Below, piece by piece: positions 29,758 to 39,631 of a DNA stretch of 64,000 nt. The position numbers were made by a program, and so were the translations under genes. The stretch is from Phyllobacterium chamaecytisi (lineage in GTDB: Bacteria; Pseudomonadota; Alphaproteobacteria; Rhizobiales; Rhizobiaceae): contig NZ_JAIQWW010000015.1 of the NCBI RefSeq assembly GCF_020164455.1, positions 62,001 to 126,000 of the forward strand, read 5' to 3'. Below the pieces are notes generated by a model, which was given only the letters and a program-made list of their open reading frames with translations, was not told the origin of the DNA and did not search any database. Numbering within the stretch: position 1 is the first letter of the stretch; every line of letters begins with the position of its first letter.

Positions 29758-30068
29758 CCAAGGCCTCTCAATCGACCTGTTTGATCTGCTACAGGACACG
29801 CTTCATTTCAACGACTCGACTCAAGCTGTCGGACGCGCCCGCAGACGCGAGCCGATCCACTTGTTTATCATTTTGATCTTGCTGCGATCTGCTGACAAAC
29901 GACACATGGCCATTGGAATATCAGCAGCAACCGAACGACTGGGGTTCTCCTCCAAAAGGCTGCATCTATTACCCTTCACGGCGCATTCTGCTCTGTAGGC
30001 TTCTGGCTCTATGATGATTTCAATTGGGTTTCGGCGGCAGGCGTCGGGACAGTTTGAGGTCAATGCCC
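29758..30068. other. Divergent promoter region between pyruvyl transferase and GT4 genes
   Basis: About 310 bp with no supported gene; it should contain two opposed promoters. Nothing more specific could be seen. Confidence 0.4.
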
Positions 30069-31283
30069 ATGAAGTTCGCGTACTTTGTTCGTCCGCACCT
30101 CGGCGGCACCTACACCGTGTTCAAGCAATTGCGCAAAGGTTTGGCAATGCACGGGATAGACGTGCATTGGCTCGGGTTCGGCGATCCTCTATTGCCAGAA
30201 TGGCAATCTGAGGCGGCCTTCGGCACCATGGTGGATGCGAGCGAGGCGGCAGATGAACAGGAACAAGCGAGATTGGTCGCCTCTGCTGTACAGAATGGCG
30301 GATTCGATGGCGTATTTGTCAACGTTCTGACTGACCGCATCCAGATGAACATCGCGCGCTATTTGCCTGCCGATGTCATGCGCATCATGATCGTTCACAA
30401 TATCACTCCGGGAACCTATGCGGCGGCTGTAGCTATCAAGGATCACGTCCACGCTACGATTGGCGTATCAGAGCGCTGTCGCCGCGATCTGATAGAGAAA
30501 TACAGATTTGATAAGGAACGCACGTTTGTAATCGCCAACGCTATCGATATCGAACCATTCACGGCTCTCAAACGCGTTTCTCGCGGGACACATGGCCTTA
30601 AAATGCTATCTCTCGGCCGTATTGAGGACGCGTCCAAGGGTGTATTCTGGCTGCCCGGTATTATGGATAACTCGCCCGCATCGGTGAGCCTGACGATTGC
30701 TGGCAATGGACCAGATCTTGAGCAACTGAAAAGAAAGCTGGCCCATCACAAAGACAGAGTAACCTTCCTAGGGGCGATTCAACCGGATCGCATTCCACAA
30801 CTGCTGTTCGAACATGACGTTCTTGTCATGCCGTCCCGATTCGAGGGTTACCCGATGACCCTTATCGAGGCGATGGCTTCAGGGTGTGTGCCAATTGTTT
30901 CGCATATACAAGGTGTGACGGATACTATTGTTGCTGATAAGAAAAGCGGCTTTCTTTTTCCGGTCGGTGACTATGCTGAGGCAGCACGGATAATTTCAAA
31001 GCTCAATGCTGATCCAGCCGAACTCGCCAGTGCTTCGTTTGCGGCAAGAGAGGCAGCAGAACATGCATTCACTTTCGAAGGAATGGCCAACCGATATTAC
31101 CACGTCATTGATCGTGTTGTCGCTACCAGGCCAGCTATAGCCGCTCCGCTTGATCTGAATAACTGGGCTTTCCCGCGGGGGCTTCGTTCCGGCTTGCGCA
31201 CATACGTGCCACGGCCGGTCAAGAACTGGTTGCGTGTTATGAGAGAGCGGTACCCCTATACGCCTTTTGGCTCTTTCTCCTAA
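30069..31283 (+). CDS. Family 4 glycosyltransferase
   Basis: A 404-residue GT-B enzyme with MKFAYFVRPHLGGTYTVFKQ at the N-terminus, TIGVSERCRRDLIEKYRF in the acceptor half, LKMLSLGRIEDASKGVFWLP at the domain junction and PSRFEGYPMTLIEAMASGCV as the E-x7-E donor motif. The ATG at 30069 has GAGG nine bases upstream; another ATG two codons earlier is possible. It is followed 99 bp on by the aminotransferase gene. Confidence 0.87.
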   Translation: MKFAYFVRPHLGGTYTVFKQLRKGLAMHGIDVHWLGFGDPLLPEWQSEAAFGTMVDASEAADEQEQARLVASAVQNGGFDGVFVNVLTDRIQMNIARYLPADVMRIMIVHNITPGTYAAAVAIKDHVHATIGVSERCRRDLIEKYRFDKERTFVIANAIDIEPFTALKRVSRGTHGLKMLSLGRIEDASKGVFWLPGIMDNSPASVSLTIAGNGPDLEQLKRKLAHHKDRVTFLGAIQPDRIPQLLFEHDVLVMPSRFEGYPMTLIEAMASGCVPIVSHIQGVTDTIVADKKSGFLFPVGDYAEAARIISKLNADPAELASASFAAREAAEHAFTFEGMANRYYHVIDRVVATRPAIAAPLDLNNWAFPRGLRSGLRTYVPRPVKNWLRVMRERYPYTPFGSFS

Positions 31284-31382
31284 CTGAATTGCCGAAGTGA
31301 AAATGTGGCCTAAAACCCCCATAGTTTCGCTCAGCGTTTTATCGCCAGCTGTGCTGGCCAAGATGTCGACAAGGTTGGGCAG

Positions 31383-32753
31383 ATGACAGAGTTTATCAAC
31401 AATTTCGAGGAATCAAGCCGCCTCCGCGCACTTGCCCACCATGTGATTCCCGGGGGGGCACATACCTATGCCAAGGGTGACGATCAATATCCGCAACTGT
31501 CGCCAGGCTTCATAGCCAAAGGTTTCGGTAGCCACGTATGGGATGTCGATGACAATGAATACATAGAATACGGAATGGGAAACCGTTCCGTCGGGCTGGG
31601 CCACGCATACGCTCCCGTCCTGGAGGCAGCGACACGCCAGTTGCAGCTCGGCTGCAATTTTACCCGCCCCGCCGACATAGAAGTGCAATGCGCAGAAACC
31701 TTTCTCGAGACCATCCCTGGTGCGGAGATGGTGAAGTTTTGCAAAGATGGATCGGATGCAACATCCGGCGCGGTCCGGTTGGCAAGAGCGGTAACCGGGC
31801 GAGATATGATCGCACGCTGCGGTGATCATCCATTTTTTTCGACAGACGACTGGTTCATCGGTGACACCGAGATGAACGCAGGCATCCCTGATGCGGTGCA
31901 GAAGCTCACCGTCAGTTTCAAATACGATGACCTCGATAGCGTACGCGCGCTGTTCAACAGGTTTCCGGGGAAAATCGCGGCGCTAATCCTTGAGCCGTCG
32001 CGCGGCGACGACCCGAAGAATAATTTCCTTCATGCAGTGCGTGACCTTTGCCACAGCAACGGAGCCTTGTTTATTCTGGACGAAATGATCACAGGTTTTC
32101 GTTGGCACAAAGGTGGAGCCCAGCAGCTCTATCGCATTGAGCCTGATTTGTCCTGTTTCGGCAAAGCACTGGGCAACGGATTTTCCGTCTCTGCGCTTGC
32201 TGGCAAACGCGAATACATGAAACTTGGCGGACTTGAACAAACGGGTAGTCCGCGCGTATTCCTGCTTTCCACAACTCATGGCGCAGAAACGCATGCATTG
32301 GCAGCAGCCATTGCTACGATGCGCATCTATCAGGATGAGCCTGTCATCGAGCACCTGTACCATCAAGGTGACGCTCTGCGCACAGGCATAGATCAAGTTG
32401 TCGCTCGTCACGGTCTTAATGAATATTTCCGGGTCACCGGTCGATCCTGCTGCCTCGCTTATGCGACGCTGGATCAAGCCAAGACGCCGTCTCAAGCATT
32501 CAGGACGTTGTTCCTACAGGAAACCATCAAGCGCGGCGTGCTTATGCCGTCGCTGGTAGTCAGCTATACGCACAGCAATGAAGACGTTGCGCGCACGGTC
32601 GACGCCGTCGATGGTGCGCTTGGTATCTACAAGCAGGCTCTCGAGAACGGTGTTGACAACTATCTCGTGGGCAAGCCATCGCAAGTCGTATTCCGGCGTT
32701 TTAACAGACCGCCGGTCGCCGAACGCGCGCTGGAACTAGCGGGCAATGCCTGA
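31383..32753 (+). CDS. Class III PLP aminotransferase, glutamate-1-semialdehyde aminomutase-like
   Basis: A 456-residue fold-type I PLP enzyme. It has the HemL-like N-terminus (HHVIPGGAHTYAKGDDQYPQ), FCKDGSDATSGAVRLARA for phosphate binding, LFILDEMITGFRWHKGG with the cofactor-contacting Asp, and the Schiff-base lysine in CFGKALGNGFSVS. A housekeeping HemL would normally lie elsewhere. Here it stands among sugar-modification genes, so it more likely transaminates or isomerises a sugar- or amino-acid-derived substituent for the polysaccharide. The ATG at 31383 has AAGG upstream. Its end overlaps the DUF4038 gene by 8 bases. Confidence 0.83.
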   Translation: MTEFINNFEESSRLRALAHHVIPGGAHTYAKGDDQYPQLSPGFIAKGFGSHVWDVDDNEYIEYGMGNRSVGLGHAYAPVLEAATRQLQLGCNFTRPADIEVQCAETFLETIPGAEMVKFCKDGSDATSGAVRLARAVTGRDMIARCGDHPFFSTDDWFIGDTEMNAGIPDAVQKLTVSFKYDDLDSVRALFNRFPGKIAALILEPSRGDDPKNNFLHAVRDLCHSNGALFILDEMITGFRWHKGGAQQLYRIEPDLSCFGKALGNGFSVSALAGKREYMKLGGLEQTGSPRVFLLSTTHGAETHALAAAIATMRIYQDEPVIEHLYHQGDALRTGIDQVVARHGLNEYFRVTGRSCCLAYATLDQAKTPSQAFRTLFLQETIKRGVLMPSLVVSYTHSNEDVARTVDAVDGALGIYKQALENGVDNYLVGKPSQVVFRRFNRPPVAERALELAGNA

Positions 32754-34083
32754 CTGGGCCGAAAAAAGATTCTTCTGGCTGTTTCTTGTATCGGCGATGT
32801 GTTGCTCGTTCGTCGCCCAGGCACAGCAGCCGGCTTTTCCCCTGCAGATATCCGAAAACCATCGCTATCTCCAGGACGCATCAGGTCGCCCCTTTCTCCT
32901 GACAGGCGATACCGCGTGGTCGTTGATCGGAGATTTGTCGCGCGAGGACGCGGACATGTATCTCGCCAATCGTCAGAGTCGAGGTTTTAACACGATATTG
33001 GTTTCTTTGATCGAACATCGCTTCAGCAGAAATGCTCCGAATAATTATTACAAACATGCTCCGTTTGCTTCCGGCGGAAACTTCACAAGGCCCAACGAGG
33101 CTTATTTTGCTGATGCGGACTGGATTCTGGAGCGCGCTCGAGAACGGGGATTTCTGGTTCTTTTGACACCAGCGTACCTTGGAACTAATGGCGGTGACGA
33201 GGGCTGGTATCAGGAAATGCACGATGCGGGGCCGGAGGCACTCAGATCATATGGACGCTATCTTGGTCAGCGTTACCAGCGTTTCAAAAACATCATCTGG
33301 GTGCAAGGCGGCGATTGGGACCCGCCCACAAAAACCTTGGTGGATGCGCTTGCACAGGGAATCAAGGAGACTGACCCTGAAGCCCTCCAAACGGTGCATG
33401 CGGGGCGGGACACCGACGTTCTTCACAGTTGGGAGGAACAATGGCTCGACATCGATACGGTTTACACCTATGGCGATGTCCGAACTGCCACTCTAAAACG
33501 GTATCTCTCGGGACAAGCGCGCCCGTTTTTTTTCATCGAGGGTATGTATGAAGGAGAGCACAACACGACCGAGCAAACCATTCGGGAGATCGCGTATGGC
33601 GCAATTCTTTCGGGAGCCGCCGGCCAGGTGTTTGGCAATAATCCGGTCTGGCATTTTGCGGGTCCGGCTCTTTTCCCACGGCCGTTAACCTGGCAGAAGG
33701 CGCTTTCCAGTCGCGGCGCTCAAAGCATGAGTCATCTCAAGACCGTCTTCGACGCCATTGCCTGGTGGACGCTCGAACCAGAGCAGGCGAAACTTCTCGT
33801 CGCGCCGGATCCACCGCTTCCCGGGTATGCTATTGGCAGTCGCTCGGCGAAGGGTAACCTTGCAGTGATCTACCTGTCCGACCGGAGCAGTGTCATCCTC
33901 GACAAAGCAGCGCTAGCGCCAACAACGCAACATGCTCGCTGGTTTGATCCTTCATCCGGGCAATTCAGTGAAGCGATCGCGAAAAGTGACTCCAAGGAAA
34001 ACACCATCACATTCGAGTCCCCACAGGCACAAAATTCGGCAGGTTTTTCGGACTGGCTCCTTCTGCTGAGCAATACCGACTGA
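32746..34083 (+). CDS. Secreted DUF4038-type putative glycoside hydrolase
   Basis: A 445-residue exported protein: signal sequence [20 protein letters not shown], then a TIM-barrel-like DUF4038 domain ([49 protein letters not shown] with a candidate nucleophile Glu). A C-terminal collagen-binding-like beta domain (PF12904 type; [13 protein letters not shown]) ends the chain. Such proteins are candidate glycosidases outside the cytoplasm. It overlaps the aminotransferase gene by 8 bp, so the two are translated together. Substrate may be the exported polymer. Confidence 0.8.
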   Translation: MPDWAEKRFFWLFLVSAMCCSFVAQAQQPAFPLQISENHRYLQDASGRPFLLTGDTAWSLIGDLSREDADMYLANRQSRGFNTILVSLIEHRFSRNAPNNYYKHAPFASGGNFTRPNEAYFADADWILERARERGFLVLLTPAYLGTNGGDEGWYQEMHDAGPEALRSYGRYLGQRYQRFKNIIWVQGGDWDPPTKTLVDALAQGIKETDPEALQTVHAGRDTDVLHSWEEQWLDIDTVYTYGDVRTATLKRYLSGQARPFFFIEGMYEGEHNTTEQTIREIAYGAILSGAAGQVFGNNPVWHFAGPALFPRPLTWQKALSSRGAQSMSHLKTVFDAIAWWTLEPEQAKLLVAPDPPLPGYAIGSRSAKGNLAVIYLSDRSSVILDKAALAPTTQHARWFDPSSGQFSEAIAKSDSKENTITFESPQAQNSAGFSDWLLLLSNTD

Positions 34084-34246
34084 GTGCGTCAGCGTTCAGA
34101 CGATTGCATCGGACAAAAGGCGTAGCACATTTGCCGAAAGTGTAGTTCGTATCGATGATGATCCTCCGAACTCCTCTCTCGCCGTTCTGCCCGCCCGCAA
34201 GTACCGTTTACCAGAAAAACATCTATGCGTAGAAGGACGATACACA

Positions 34247-35317
34247 ATGAAAGTACTTGTGACAGGGCATCGCGGTTATATTGGAACGGTCATGGCGCCT
34301 TTCCTGATGAAAGCCGGCCATGAGGTTCACGGCTACGACGCCGAGCTTTATCGCAGTTGTTCCTACGCCCCGGGGGGGGCCATCGCCGACATTCCCGCGG
34401 TCTGCAAGGATGTACGTGACGTGACGGTAAGCGACCTCAAAGGCTTCGACGCGATTATTCATCTCGCGGCATTGTCGAATGATCCGCTCAGCAATCTCAA
34501 TCCGGATATCACCTATGAAATCAACCATCGCGGCAGCGTGAAGTTTGCTGAAACGGCAAAGAAGGCTGGCGTTTCCCGGTTTCTCTTTGCTTCGTCCTGC
34601 AGCAACTACGGCAAGTCGGGCGAGGGCATGATAGACGAGACCGGACAGCTCAATCCCGTTACGGCCTATGGCTCGTCCAAAGTGCTTGCCGAGAAGGACA
34701 TTGCAAAGCTCGCCGACGACAACTTTACACCTGTCTATTTGAGGCCTGCGACCGCATATGGCCTGTCTCCGATGCTGCGATTTGATATTGTCCTGAATAA
34801 TCTCGTCGCCTGGGCGGTCACTGAAGGTGTCATCCTGCTGAAATCCGATGGGTCGCCCTGGCGTCCGATCGTCCATATCGAAGATATTTCGCGCGCTTTC
34901 CTCGCTGCTATGGAAGCTCCAAAAGACAAGGTTCACAACGAAGCATTTAACGTCGGTCAGTCGGCGCATAATTACCGCATTCGGGAAATTGCAGAGATCG
35001 TGGCGCAGGTCGTGCCTGGTTGCCGGCTTGAATTTGCAGATGATGCGGGTCCCGACACGCGTTCCTACCGTGTAAGTTTCGAAAAAATCGCTCGGGTTCT
35101 GCCAGCATTCAAACCGGTCTGGGACGCAAAGGCCGGTGCAGAACAGCTGCATGCAGCTTACATGAGTGCCGGATTGACCCTTCAGGAATTCGAGGGCCCC
35201 CGCTATCAACGCATCAGCAACATCCGGAAGTCGCTGGATGAGGGCACGTTGAACCAGAGCCTACGCCGTATTCCATCGTCATCTCGGCATCCGGCCTTGG
35301 CCGATGCCGTCATATGA
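34247..35317 (+). CDS. NAD-dependent nucleotide-sugar epimerase/dehydratase (extended SDR)
   Basis: A 356-residue extended SDR with the NAD motif [20 protein letters not shown] (GxxGxxG), [13 protein letters not shown], and the catalytic YGSSK (Tyr/Lys) preceded by the SSCSNYG serine region. It would act on a nucleotide-activated sugar as epimerase, reductase or dehydratase. The neighbouring cytidylyltransferase and C-methyltransferase suggest a CDP- or dTDP-deoxysugar. The ATG at 34247 has AAGGA nine bases upstream. The DUF4910 gene starts 15 bases after its stop. Confidence 0.85.
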   Translation: MKVLVTGHRGYIGTVMAPFLMKAGHEVHGYDAELYRSCSYAPGGAIADIPAVCKDVRDVTVSDLKGFDAIIHLAALSNDPLSNLNPDITYEINHRGSVKFAETAKKAGVSRFLFASSCSNYGKSGEGMIDETGQLNPVTAYGSSKVLAEKDIAKLADDNFTPVYLRPATAYGLSPMLRFDIVLNNLVAWAVTEGVILLKSDGSPWRPIVHIEDISRAFLAAMEAPKDKVHNEAFNVGQSAHNYRIREIAEIVAQVVPGCRLEFADDAGPDTRSYRVSFEKIARVLPAFKPVWDAKAGAEQLHAAYMSAGLTLQEFEGPRYQRISNIRKSLDEGTLNQSLRRIPSSSRHPALADAVI

Positions 35318-35332
35318 CCATCCGTGTCTGCC

Positions 35333-36706
35333 ATGAACAGCTTTATGGTATCGTTTGATACGATCAGGGCGACGGGCGACGTCGAGGTTGATGTGGGGAT
35401 CCGCATTTACGCGCTCGCCGCCCGGCTTTTTCCGATCTGCCGGAGCATAACCGGGGATGGCGTGCGTGAAACACTGCAGGTCCTCGGCCAGCACATCGAC
35501 CTGACACAATACGAGATCCCGACTGGAACGCAGGTGCTTGATTGGACGGTGCCCCAGGAATGGAATATCCGCGACGCCTATATCAAGGCCCCATCTGGTA
35601 GGAAGGTTCTCGACTTCGCTGACAATAATCTGCACGTACTGGGATACAGCGCGGCCGTGCGACGGACGATGCCCCTCAGCGAATTGAAAACTCACATCCA
35701 TACCTTGCCCGAACAGCCGGACCTTATTCCCTACAGAACGTCTTACTACAGCGAGCAATGGGGCGTGTGCATGGCGCACAACGAGCTCCTTCAACTGGAG
35801 GAGGGCGAATACGAAGTTCTGATTGATTCCGAGAAGCGTGACGGACATTTGACCTATGGCGAATATGTCCATAAGGGTCAGTCAGATAGAGATGTGCTGC
35901 TTTCCGCCCATATCTGTCATCCATCACTGGCCAATGATAATTGTTCCGGCCTGGCACTGTTGGCTTGTCTGGCCAAAGCGTTACGTACACGCAAAACACG
36001 CTACAATTATCGCTTCCTTTTCGCACCCGGAACGATCGGTGCGCTTACATGGCTTGCCGGCAATGAAGACAAGATCTCACGTATCGACCATGGACTGATC
36101 GTTTCTTGTGTCGGCGATGGCGGCGGACCCAACTACAAGCGGAGCCGCCGCGGCAATACCCTCATTGATCAGGCAATGCAGTACGTACTGAACGCGGACG
36201 GCAGACAGGGTAAGATTAGCGATTTCAGCCCTTACGGCTATGATGAACGCCAATATTGTTCGCCGGGATTCAATCTTCCGGTTGGACTGTTCCAACGGAG
36301 TGCCTTTGGAACATTTCCTGAATATCACACATCTGCTGACAATCTGGATTTCATCTCGCCGGAGCATCTGGGCTCGTCCTATCGGATGATCATGGATGCG
36401 ATCGATATATTGGAGATGAACTGGACGCCGATTAATCTTTTCCCGAAAGGCGAGCCTCAGCTCGGCAGGCGTGGTCTTTATTCCGCACTAGGCGGCGATA
36501 AGTCTGCCGGAGAAACCGCCATGGGGTACCTTTGGGTGCTCAATCTGGCAGATGGCAATCACACGCTGCTCGATATCGCACAGAAATCCAACATGTCCTT
36601 CCGCGATATTGCCCGCGCCGCGCAACTGCTGCTCGCAAACGGCCTGCTTGCCGAGGCACCGGAACAAGATCAGGCGGGTGAGGCATCCAGCAGCGGCCAA
36701 GCCTGA
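35333..36706 (+). CDS. DUF4910 domain protein (M28-like aminopeptidase fold plus winged helix)
   Basis: A 457-residue protein of the DUF4910 group: YALAARLFPICRSITGDGVR near the N-terminus, the metal-site-like block LLSAHICHPSLANDNCSG and GTFPEYHTSADNLDFISPEH, and a small C-terminal winged-helix-like region (about 390-435). The fold resembles zinc aminopeptidases, but members sit in polysaccharide loci and their true reaction is not established. The ATG at 35333 is preferred; a GTG three codons earlier is possible and neither has a clear ribosome site. Its end overlaps the rfbC end by 37 bp, tail to tail. Confidence 0.82.
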   Translation: MNSFMVSFDTIRATGDVEVDVGIRIYALAARLFPICRSITGDGVRETLQVLGQHIDLTQYEIPTGTQVLDWTVPQEWNIRDAYIKAPSGRKVLDFADNNLHVLGYSAAVRRTMPLSELKTHIHTLPEQPDLIPYRTSYYSEQWGVCMAHNELLQLEEGEYEVLIDSEKRDGHLTYGEYVHKGQSDRDVLLSAHICHPSLANDNCSGLALLACLAKALRTRKTRYNYRFLFAPGTIGALTWLAGNEDKISRIDHGLIVSCVGDGGGPNYKRSRRGNTLIDQAMQYVLNADGRQGKISDFSPYGYDERQYCSPGFNLPVGLFQRSAFGTFPEYHTSADNLDFISPEHLGSSYRMIMDAIDILEMNWTPINLFPKGEPQLGRRGLYSALGGDKSAGETAMGYLWVLNLADGNHTLLDIAQKSNMSFRDIARAAQLLLANGLLAEAPEQDQAGEASSSGQA

Positions 36707-37209
36707 TCTTTGTCAGACAGGACGGTTGGCTTCGCTGGCCAGTCGATTGCAAATGCCGGATCGTTCCACCTTACGCCCGTCGAGGCCTGCGGATTATAAA
36801 ACTCCGATATGAGATAGGAGACAGTCGCGTCGTCGCGCAGCGTCTGGAAACCGTGCGCAAATCCCTTCGGGATATAGAGCTGGCGGCAATTGCTGTCGGA
36901 AAGTTCGTAGGCAGTCCAGCGCCGGTACTGAGGCGAGTGAGGGCGAAGATCGATGATCACGTCCAGTATTGCGCCCCTTATGCAGGAAACCACCTTCAAC
37001 TCGGCGTGCGGTGCCGTCTGAAAGTGCATACCTCGCAAAGTATGTTTGGTTACCGAATGCGACATGCTGTGCTGAACAAATGTTGTTTCGAGTCCATGTT
37101 CTCTGAACTCGTCTACGCAAAACGTTCGGGCGAACGATCCGCGTGCATCCGAGATCGGAACCGTCTCGACTAGCCACGCACCGCTAAGTTCTGTCTCGGT
37201 AAATCTCAT
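36670..37209 (-). CDS. rfbC: dTDP-4-dehydrorhamnose 3,5-epimerase family protein
   Basis: A 179-residue cupin-fold epimerase. Family marks are SDARGSFARTFCVDEFREHG, TLRGMHFQTAPHAELKVVSC with the catalytic His, LYIPKGFAHGFQTL with the second active-site block, and the C-terminal RWNDPAFAIDWP. It epimerises a 4-keto-6-deoxy nucleotide sugar at C3 and/or C5. No rfbA, rfbB or rfbD is present in the window, so the substrate may be a CDP-4-keto sugar made here rather than dTDP-rhamnose. The ATG at 37209 has GAGG upstream and overlaps the stop of a small reading frame. Confidence 0.9.
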   Translation of the reverse strand: MRFTETELSGAWLVETVPISDARGSFARTFCVDEFREHGLETTFVQHSMSHSVTKHTLRGMHFQTAPHAELKVVSCIRGAILDVIIDLRPHSPQYRRWTAYELSDSNCRQLYIPKGFAHGFQTLRDDATVSYLISEFYNPQASTGVRWNDPAFAIDWPAKPTVLSDKDQAWPLLDASPA

Positions 37210-37487
37210 TCTGTCTGCCTCATTTCAACCATTTCTGAACCACCAATTTTGTCAAACTCCGCGTACACGCGAAAGTCACAATAAGAGGTAGGCCAGCCAT
37301 CGCCGATGTTCCTGCCACGTGGATTGAACGCTTGCGGAGCATCAAGGGTCACACTCCGTTTGACGGACACCATATGGAGACGTTCCACCGTTCGGATGAG
37401 CCCACTGATCGCATTGTCATATCGCCCGCGCGTGTTGAAGGCCGTAACTTCATAGCCTGAGGATGCCGCTTGTCCCGAGAATCTCAT
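37206..37487 (-). CDS. Possible small protein coupled to rfbC (unknown)
   Basis: A 93-residue frame (from MRFSGQAASS) ends with a TGA that overlaps the rfbC ATG by four bases, the arrangement seen at real coupled junctions in this window. It contains NPRGRNIGDGWPTSYCDF, which looks protein-like rather than random. I recognise no family. Its own start is uncertain (ATG at 37538 or 37487) and either lies close to or across the start of the methyltransferase gene on the other strand. It may be the remnant of a longer gene. Confidence 0.35.
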   Translation of the reverse strand: MRFSGQAASSGYEVTAFNTRGRYDNAISGLIRTVERLHMVSVKRSVTLDAPQAFNPRGRNIGDGWPTSYCDFRVYAEFDKIGGSEMVEMRQTE

Positions 37488-37526
37488 GCGGACAGGGGAA
37501 CACACGTGGTGATCAGGAGCCAAGGT

Positions 37527-38822
37527 ATGAATATTCAAACCAGTACTCTCTTATTGGCGAACCGCCCAAGCGACAAAAAACATTCCTGTCGCCTGTGCGG
37601 CACCGGTTTGAAGTACACTTTCATTGATCTCGGAATGTCGCCTCCCTGTGAGAGCTTTGTTCCGCGCGAACTGATCGATTCTATGGAAGCATACTATCCG
37701 CTCCACGCTTATGTTTGCGAAGAGTGCCTGCTGGTGCAATTAAGCGAATATGTCAGCCCACAGGCCATTTTTGAAGAGTACGCGTATTTCTCTTCCTATT
37801 CCACCAGCTGGGTCGCGCATGCGAAGAAATACTGCCATCAGATGGCAGAGCAACTCCAGCTTGGTCGCGATAGCCTTGTCGTCGAGCTCGCCAGCAACGA
37901 CGGTTACCTGCTTCAGCACTTCCTTCCGTTGAACATTCCCGTGCTCGGCGTCGAGCCGGCGGCCAATGTTGCCAAGGTCGCTATTGAGAAGGGTATTCCG
38001 ACTCGTGTGGAGTTTTTCGGTGAAAAATATGCTCAGACGCTAGTGAATGAAGGACTGCGTGCAGACCTCATCGCCGGCAATAACGTCTTGGCGCAGGTTC
38101 CGGACCTCAACGATTTCGTCGCCGGCATGAAAATCCTGTTGAAGCCCGAAGGTGTTATCACCCTGGAGTTTCCTCATATCGAGAAACTGATCGCCGAAAA
38201 CCAGTTCGACACGATCTATCACGAGCACTTTTCGTATTTCTCACTTCTCACAATTGAACTCATGGCCGAACGGCACGAGTTGAAAGTCATCGATGTAGAA
38301 GAACTCGGTACGCATGGTGGCTCGTTGCGCGTTCACCTCGCGCATGCGGCTAGTGAGCGTCCGACTCAGCCAAGTGTGGCCCGAGTTGTGAAAAATGAGA
38401 TCGATGCAGGCCTCGACAGGATCGAGATATACACCTCGTTCGTAGAGAATGCCCGCCAGGTAAAGCGTGAGCTTCTATCGTTCCTGATTGAAGCAAAAAA
38501 GGCCGGCAAGACCATCTGTGGATATGGCGCACCCGGTAAAGGCAATACGCTGCTCAACTATTGCGGTATCGGAACCGATTTCCTCGATTTCACCGTAGAC
38601 CGGAATCCCTACAAGCACGGCCGCTATACACCAGGCATGCATATTCCGATCGAACCCGTTGAAGCCATCGACCTGGTGAAACCAGACTACATCCTGATCC
38701 TGCCCTGGAATCTCAAGGACGAGATCGTTGCACAGATGCGGCACGTCCAGGAATGGGGCGCAAAATTTGTTGTTCCTATTCCAGGTGTCGCCGTAATCGA
38801 CCCGAAGGAGCTCAAGCCATGA
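37527..38822 (+). CDS. Sugar C-methyltransferase (Methyltransf_13/14 type, zinc-ribbon N-terminus)
   Basis: A 431-residue SAM-dependent methyltransferase of the NovU/TylCIII-like group. The N-terminal zinc-binding part has CRLCGTGL and CEECLLVQ. SAM binding is at VVELASNDGYLLQHFLPLNI, the active-site region is EFPHIEKLIAENQFDTIYHE, and the C-terminal Rossmann-like methyltransferase domain has GYGAPGKGNTLLNYC. Such enzymes methylate C3 of 4-keto-6-deoxy nucleotide sugars to give branched sugars. The ATG at 37527 has CAGGAG eight bases upstream; the frame is open from 37470. Its stop overlaps the start of the nucleotidylyltransferase (ATGA). Confidence 0.88.
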   Translation: MNIQTSTLLLANRPSDKKHSCRLCGTGLKYTFIDLGMSPPCESFVPRELIDSMEAYYPLHAYVCEECLLVQLSEYVSPQAIFEEYAYFSSYSTSWVAHAKKYCHQMAEQLQLGRDSLVVELASNDGYLLQHFLPLNIPVLGVEPAANVAKVAIEKGIPTRVEFFGEKYAQTLVNEGLRADLIAGNNVLAQVPDLNDFVAGMKILLKPEGVITLEFPHIEKLIAENQFDTIYHEHFSYFSLLTIELMAERHELKVIDVEELGTHGGSLRVHLAHAASERPTQPSVARVVKNEIDAGLDRIEIYTSFVENARQVKRELLSFLIEAKKAGKTICGYGAPGKGNTLLNYCGIGTDFLDFTVDRNPYKHGRYTPGMHIPIEPVEAIDLVKPDYILILPWNLKDEIVAQMRHVQEWGAKFVVPIPGVAVIDPKELKP

Positions 38823-39631
38823 AAGTTGTTCTGTTCTGTGGTGGTATGGGCACCCGCATTCGCGAATATTCGGAAAACGTTCCAAAACCCATGATCCCGC
38901 TTGGCTCTCAGCCGATCCTGCGGCACGTCATGCAGTACTATGCCGACTACGGACATGATGATTTCATCCTTTGCCTTGGCTACAAAGCCAACGTAGTCAA
39001 GGACTTTTTCCTCAATTGCCGCCCGCAGACGTTCTCGGACTGTGTGGTCACGGGTGATGGCAACGTAGAGGTGTTGGGAGAGTCGCAAAAAGATTGGCGT
39101 ATTTCTCTGATCGACACGGGTATCTGGCGCAACATCGGCGAGCGCCTCTGGGCGGTGCGCAATCAAGTCAGAAACGAAAAGATATTTCTCGCCAACTATA
39201 GTGACGGCCTGAGCAATGTCGATCTGGACGACATGATAGAAAAGTTTGAAGCCAGCGGAAAAATCGCATGCTTCCTCGCCGTTCGCCCACCGCTTACCTA
39301 TCATCTGGCGGACATAGCCGAAGACGGACGTGTGCGCGAGTTCCGCTCCTCTGACCGTTCCGACATCTGGATAAATGGTGGTTACTTCCTTTTCCGTGGC
39401 GAGATATTCGATTACATGCGGGAATCCGAGGAACTCGTACTCGAACCCTTCAGCCGGCTCATCGCAGATGACATGCTGATGGCCTACAAGCACGAAGGTT
39501 TCTGGCGTTCAATGGATACGCTGCGCGATTGGCAGGCTCTCCAGGAAATGGTTGAGCGCGGTGAAATGCCTTGGACAGCTCATGGCGCACTGAAAGACGG
39601 CTCCAACATCCGTTTGGTCAAGGCGTTATGA
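38819..39631 (+). CDS. rfbF: Glucose-1-phosphate cytidylyltransferase-like nucleotidyltransferase
   Basis: A 270-residue nucleotidyltransferase beginning MKVVLFCGGMGTRIREYSEN, the G-G-x-GTR activation motif, followed by PKPMIPLGSQPILRHVMQYY. The DGLSNVDL, WINGGYFLF and EPFSRLIADDMLMAY segments match RfbF-type enzymes. It should make CDP-glucose (or another NDP-hexose) feeding the SDR, epimerase and methyltransferase next to it. No CDP-glucose 4,6-dehydratase gene of the RfbG type is certain here; the SDR at 34247 could fill that role. AAGGAG lies nine bases before the ATG, and the gene overlaps both neighbours by 4 bp. Confidence 0.85.
   Translation: MKVVLFCGGMGTRIREYSENVPKPMIPLGSQPILRHVMQYYADYGHDDFILCLGYKANVVKDFFLNCRPQTFSDCVVTGDGNVEVLGESQKDWRISLIDTGIWRNIGERLWAVRNQVRNEKIFLANYSDGLSNVDLDDMIEKFEASGKIACFLAVRPPLTYHLADIAEDGRVREFRSSDRSDIWINGGYFLFRGEIFDYMRESEELVLEPFSRLIADDMLMAYKHEGFWRSMDTLRDWQALQEMVERGEMPWTAHGALKDGSNIRLVKAL

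Noticed and set aside
34223-35209. 328-codon minus-strand frame opposite the SDR gene
   Set aside because: Shadow of the SDR gene, which has all family motifs; the antisense product shows none.
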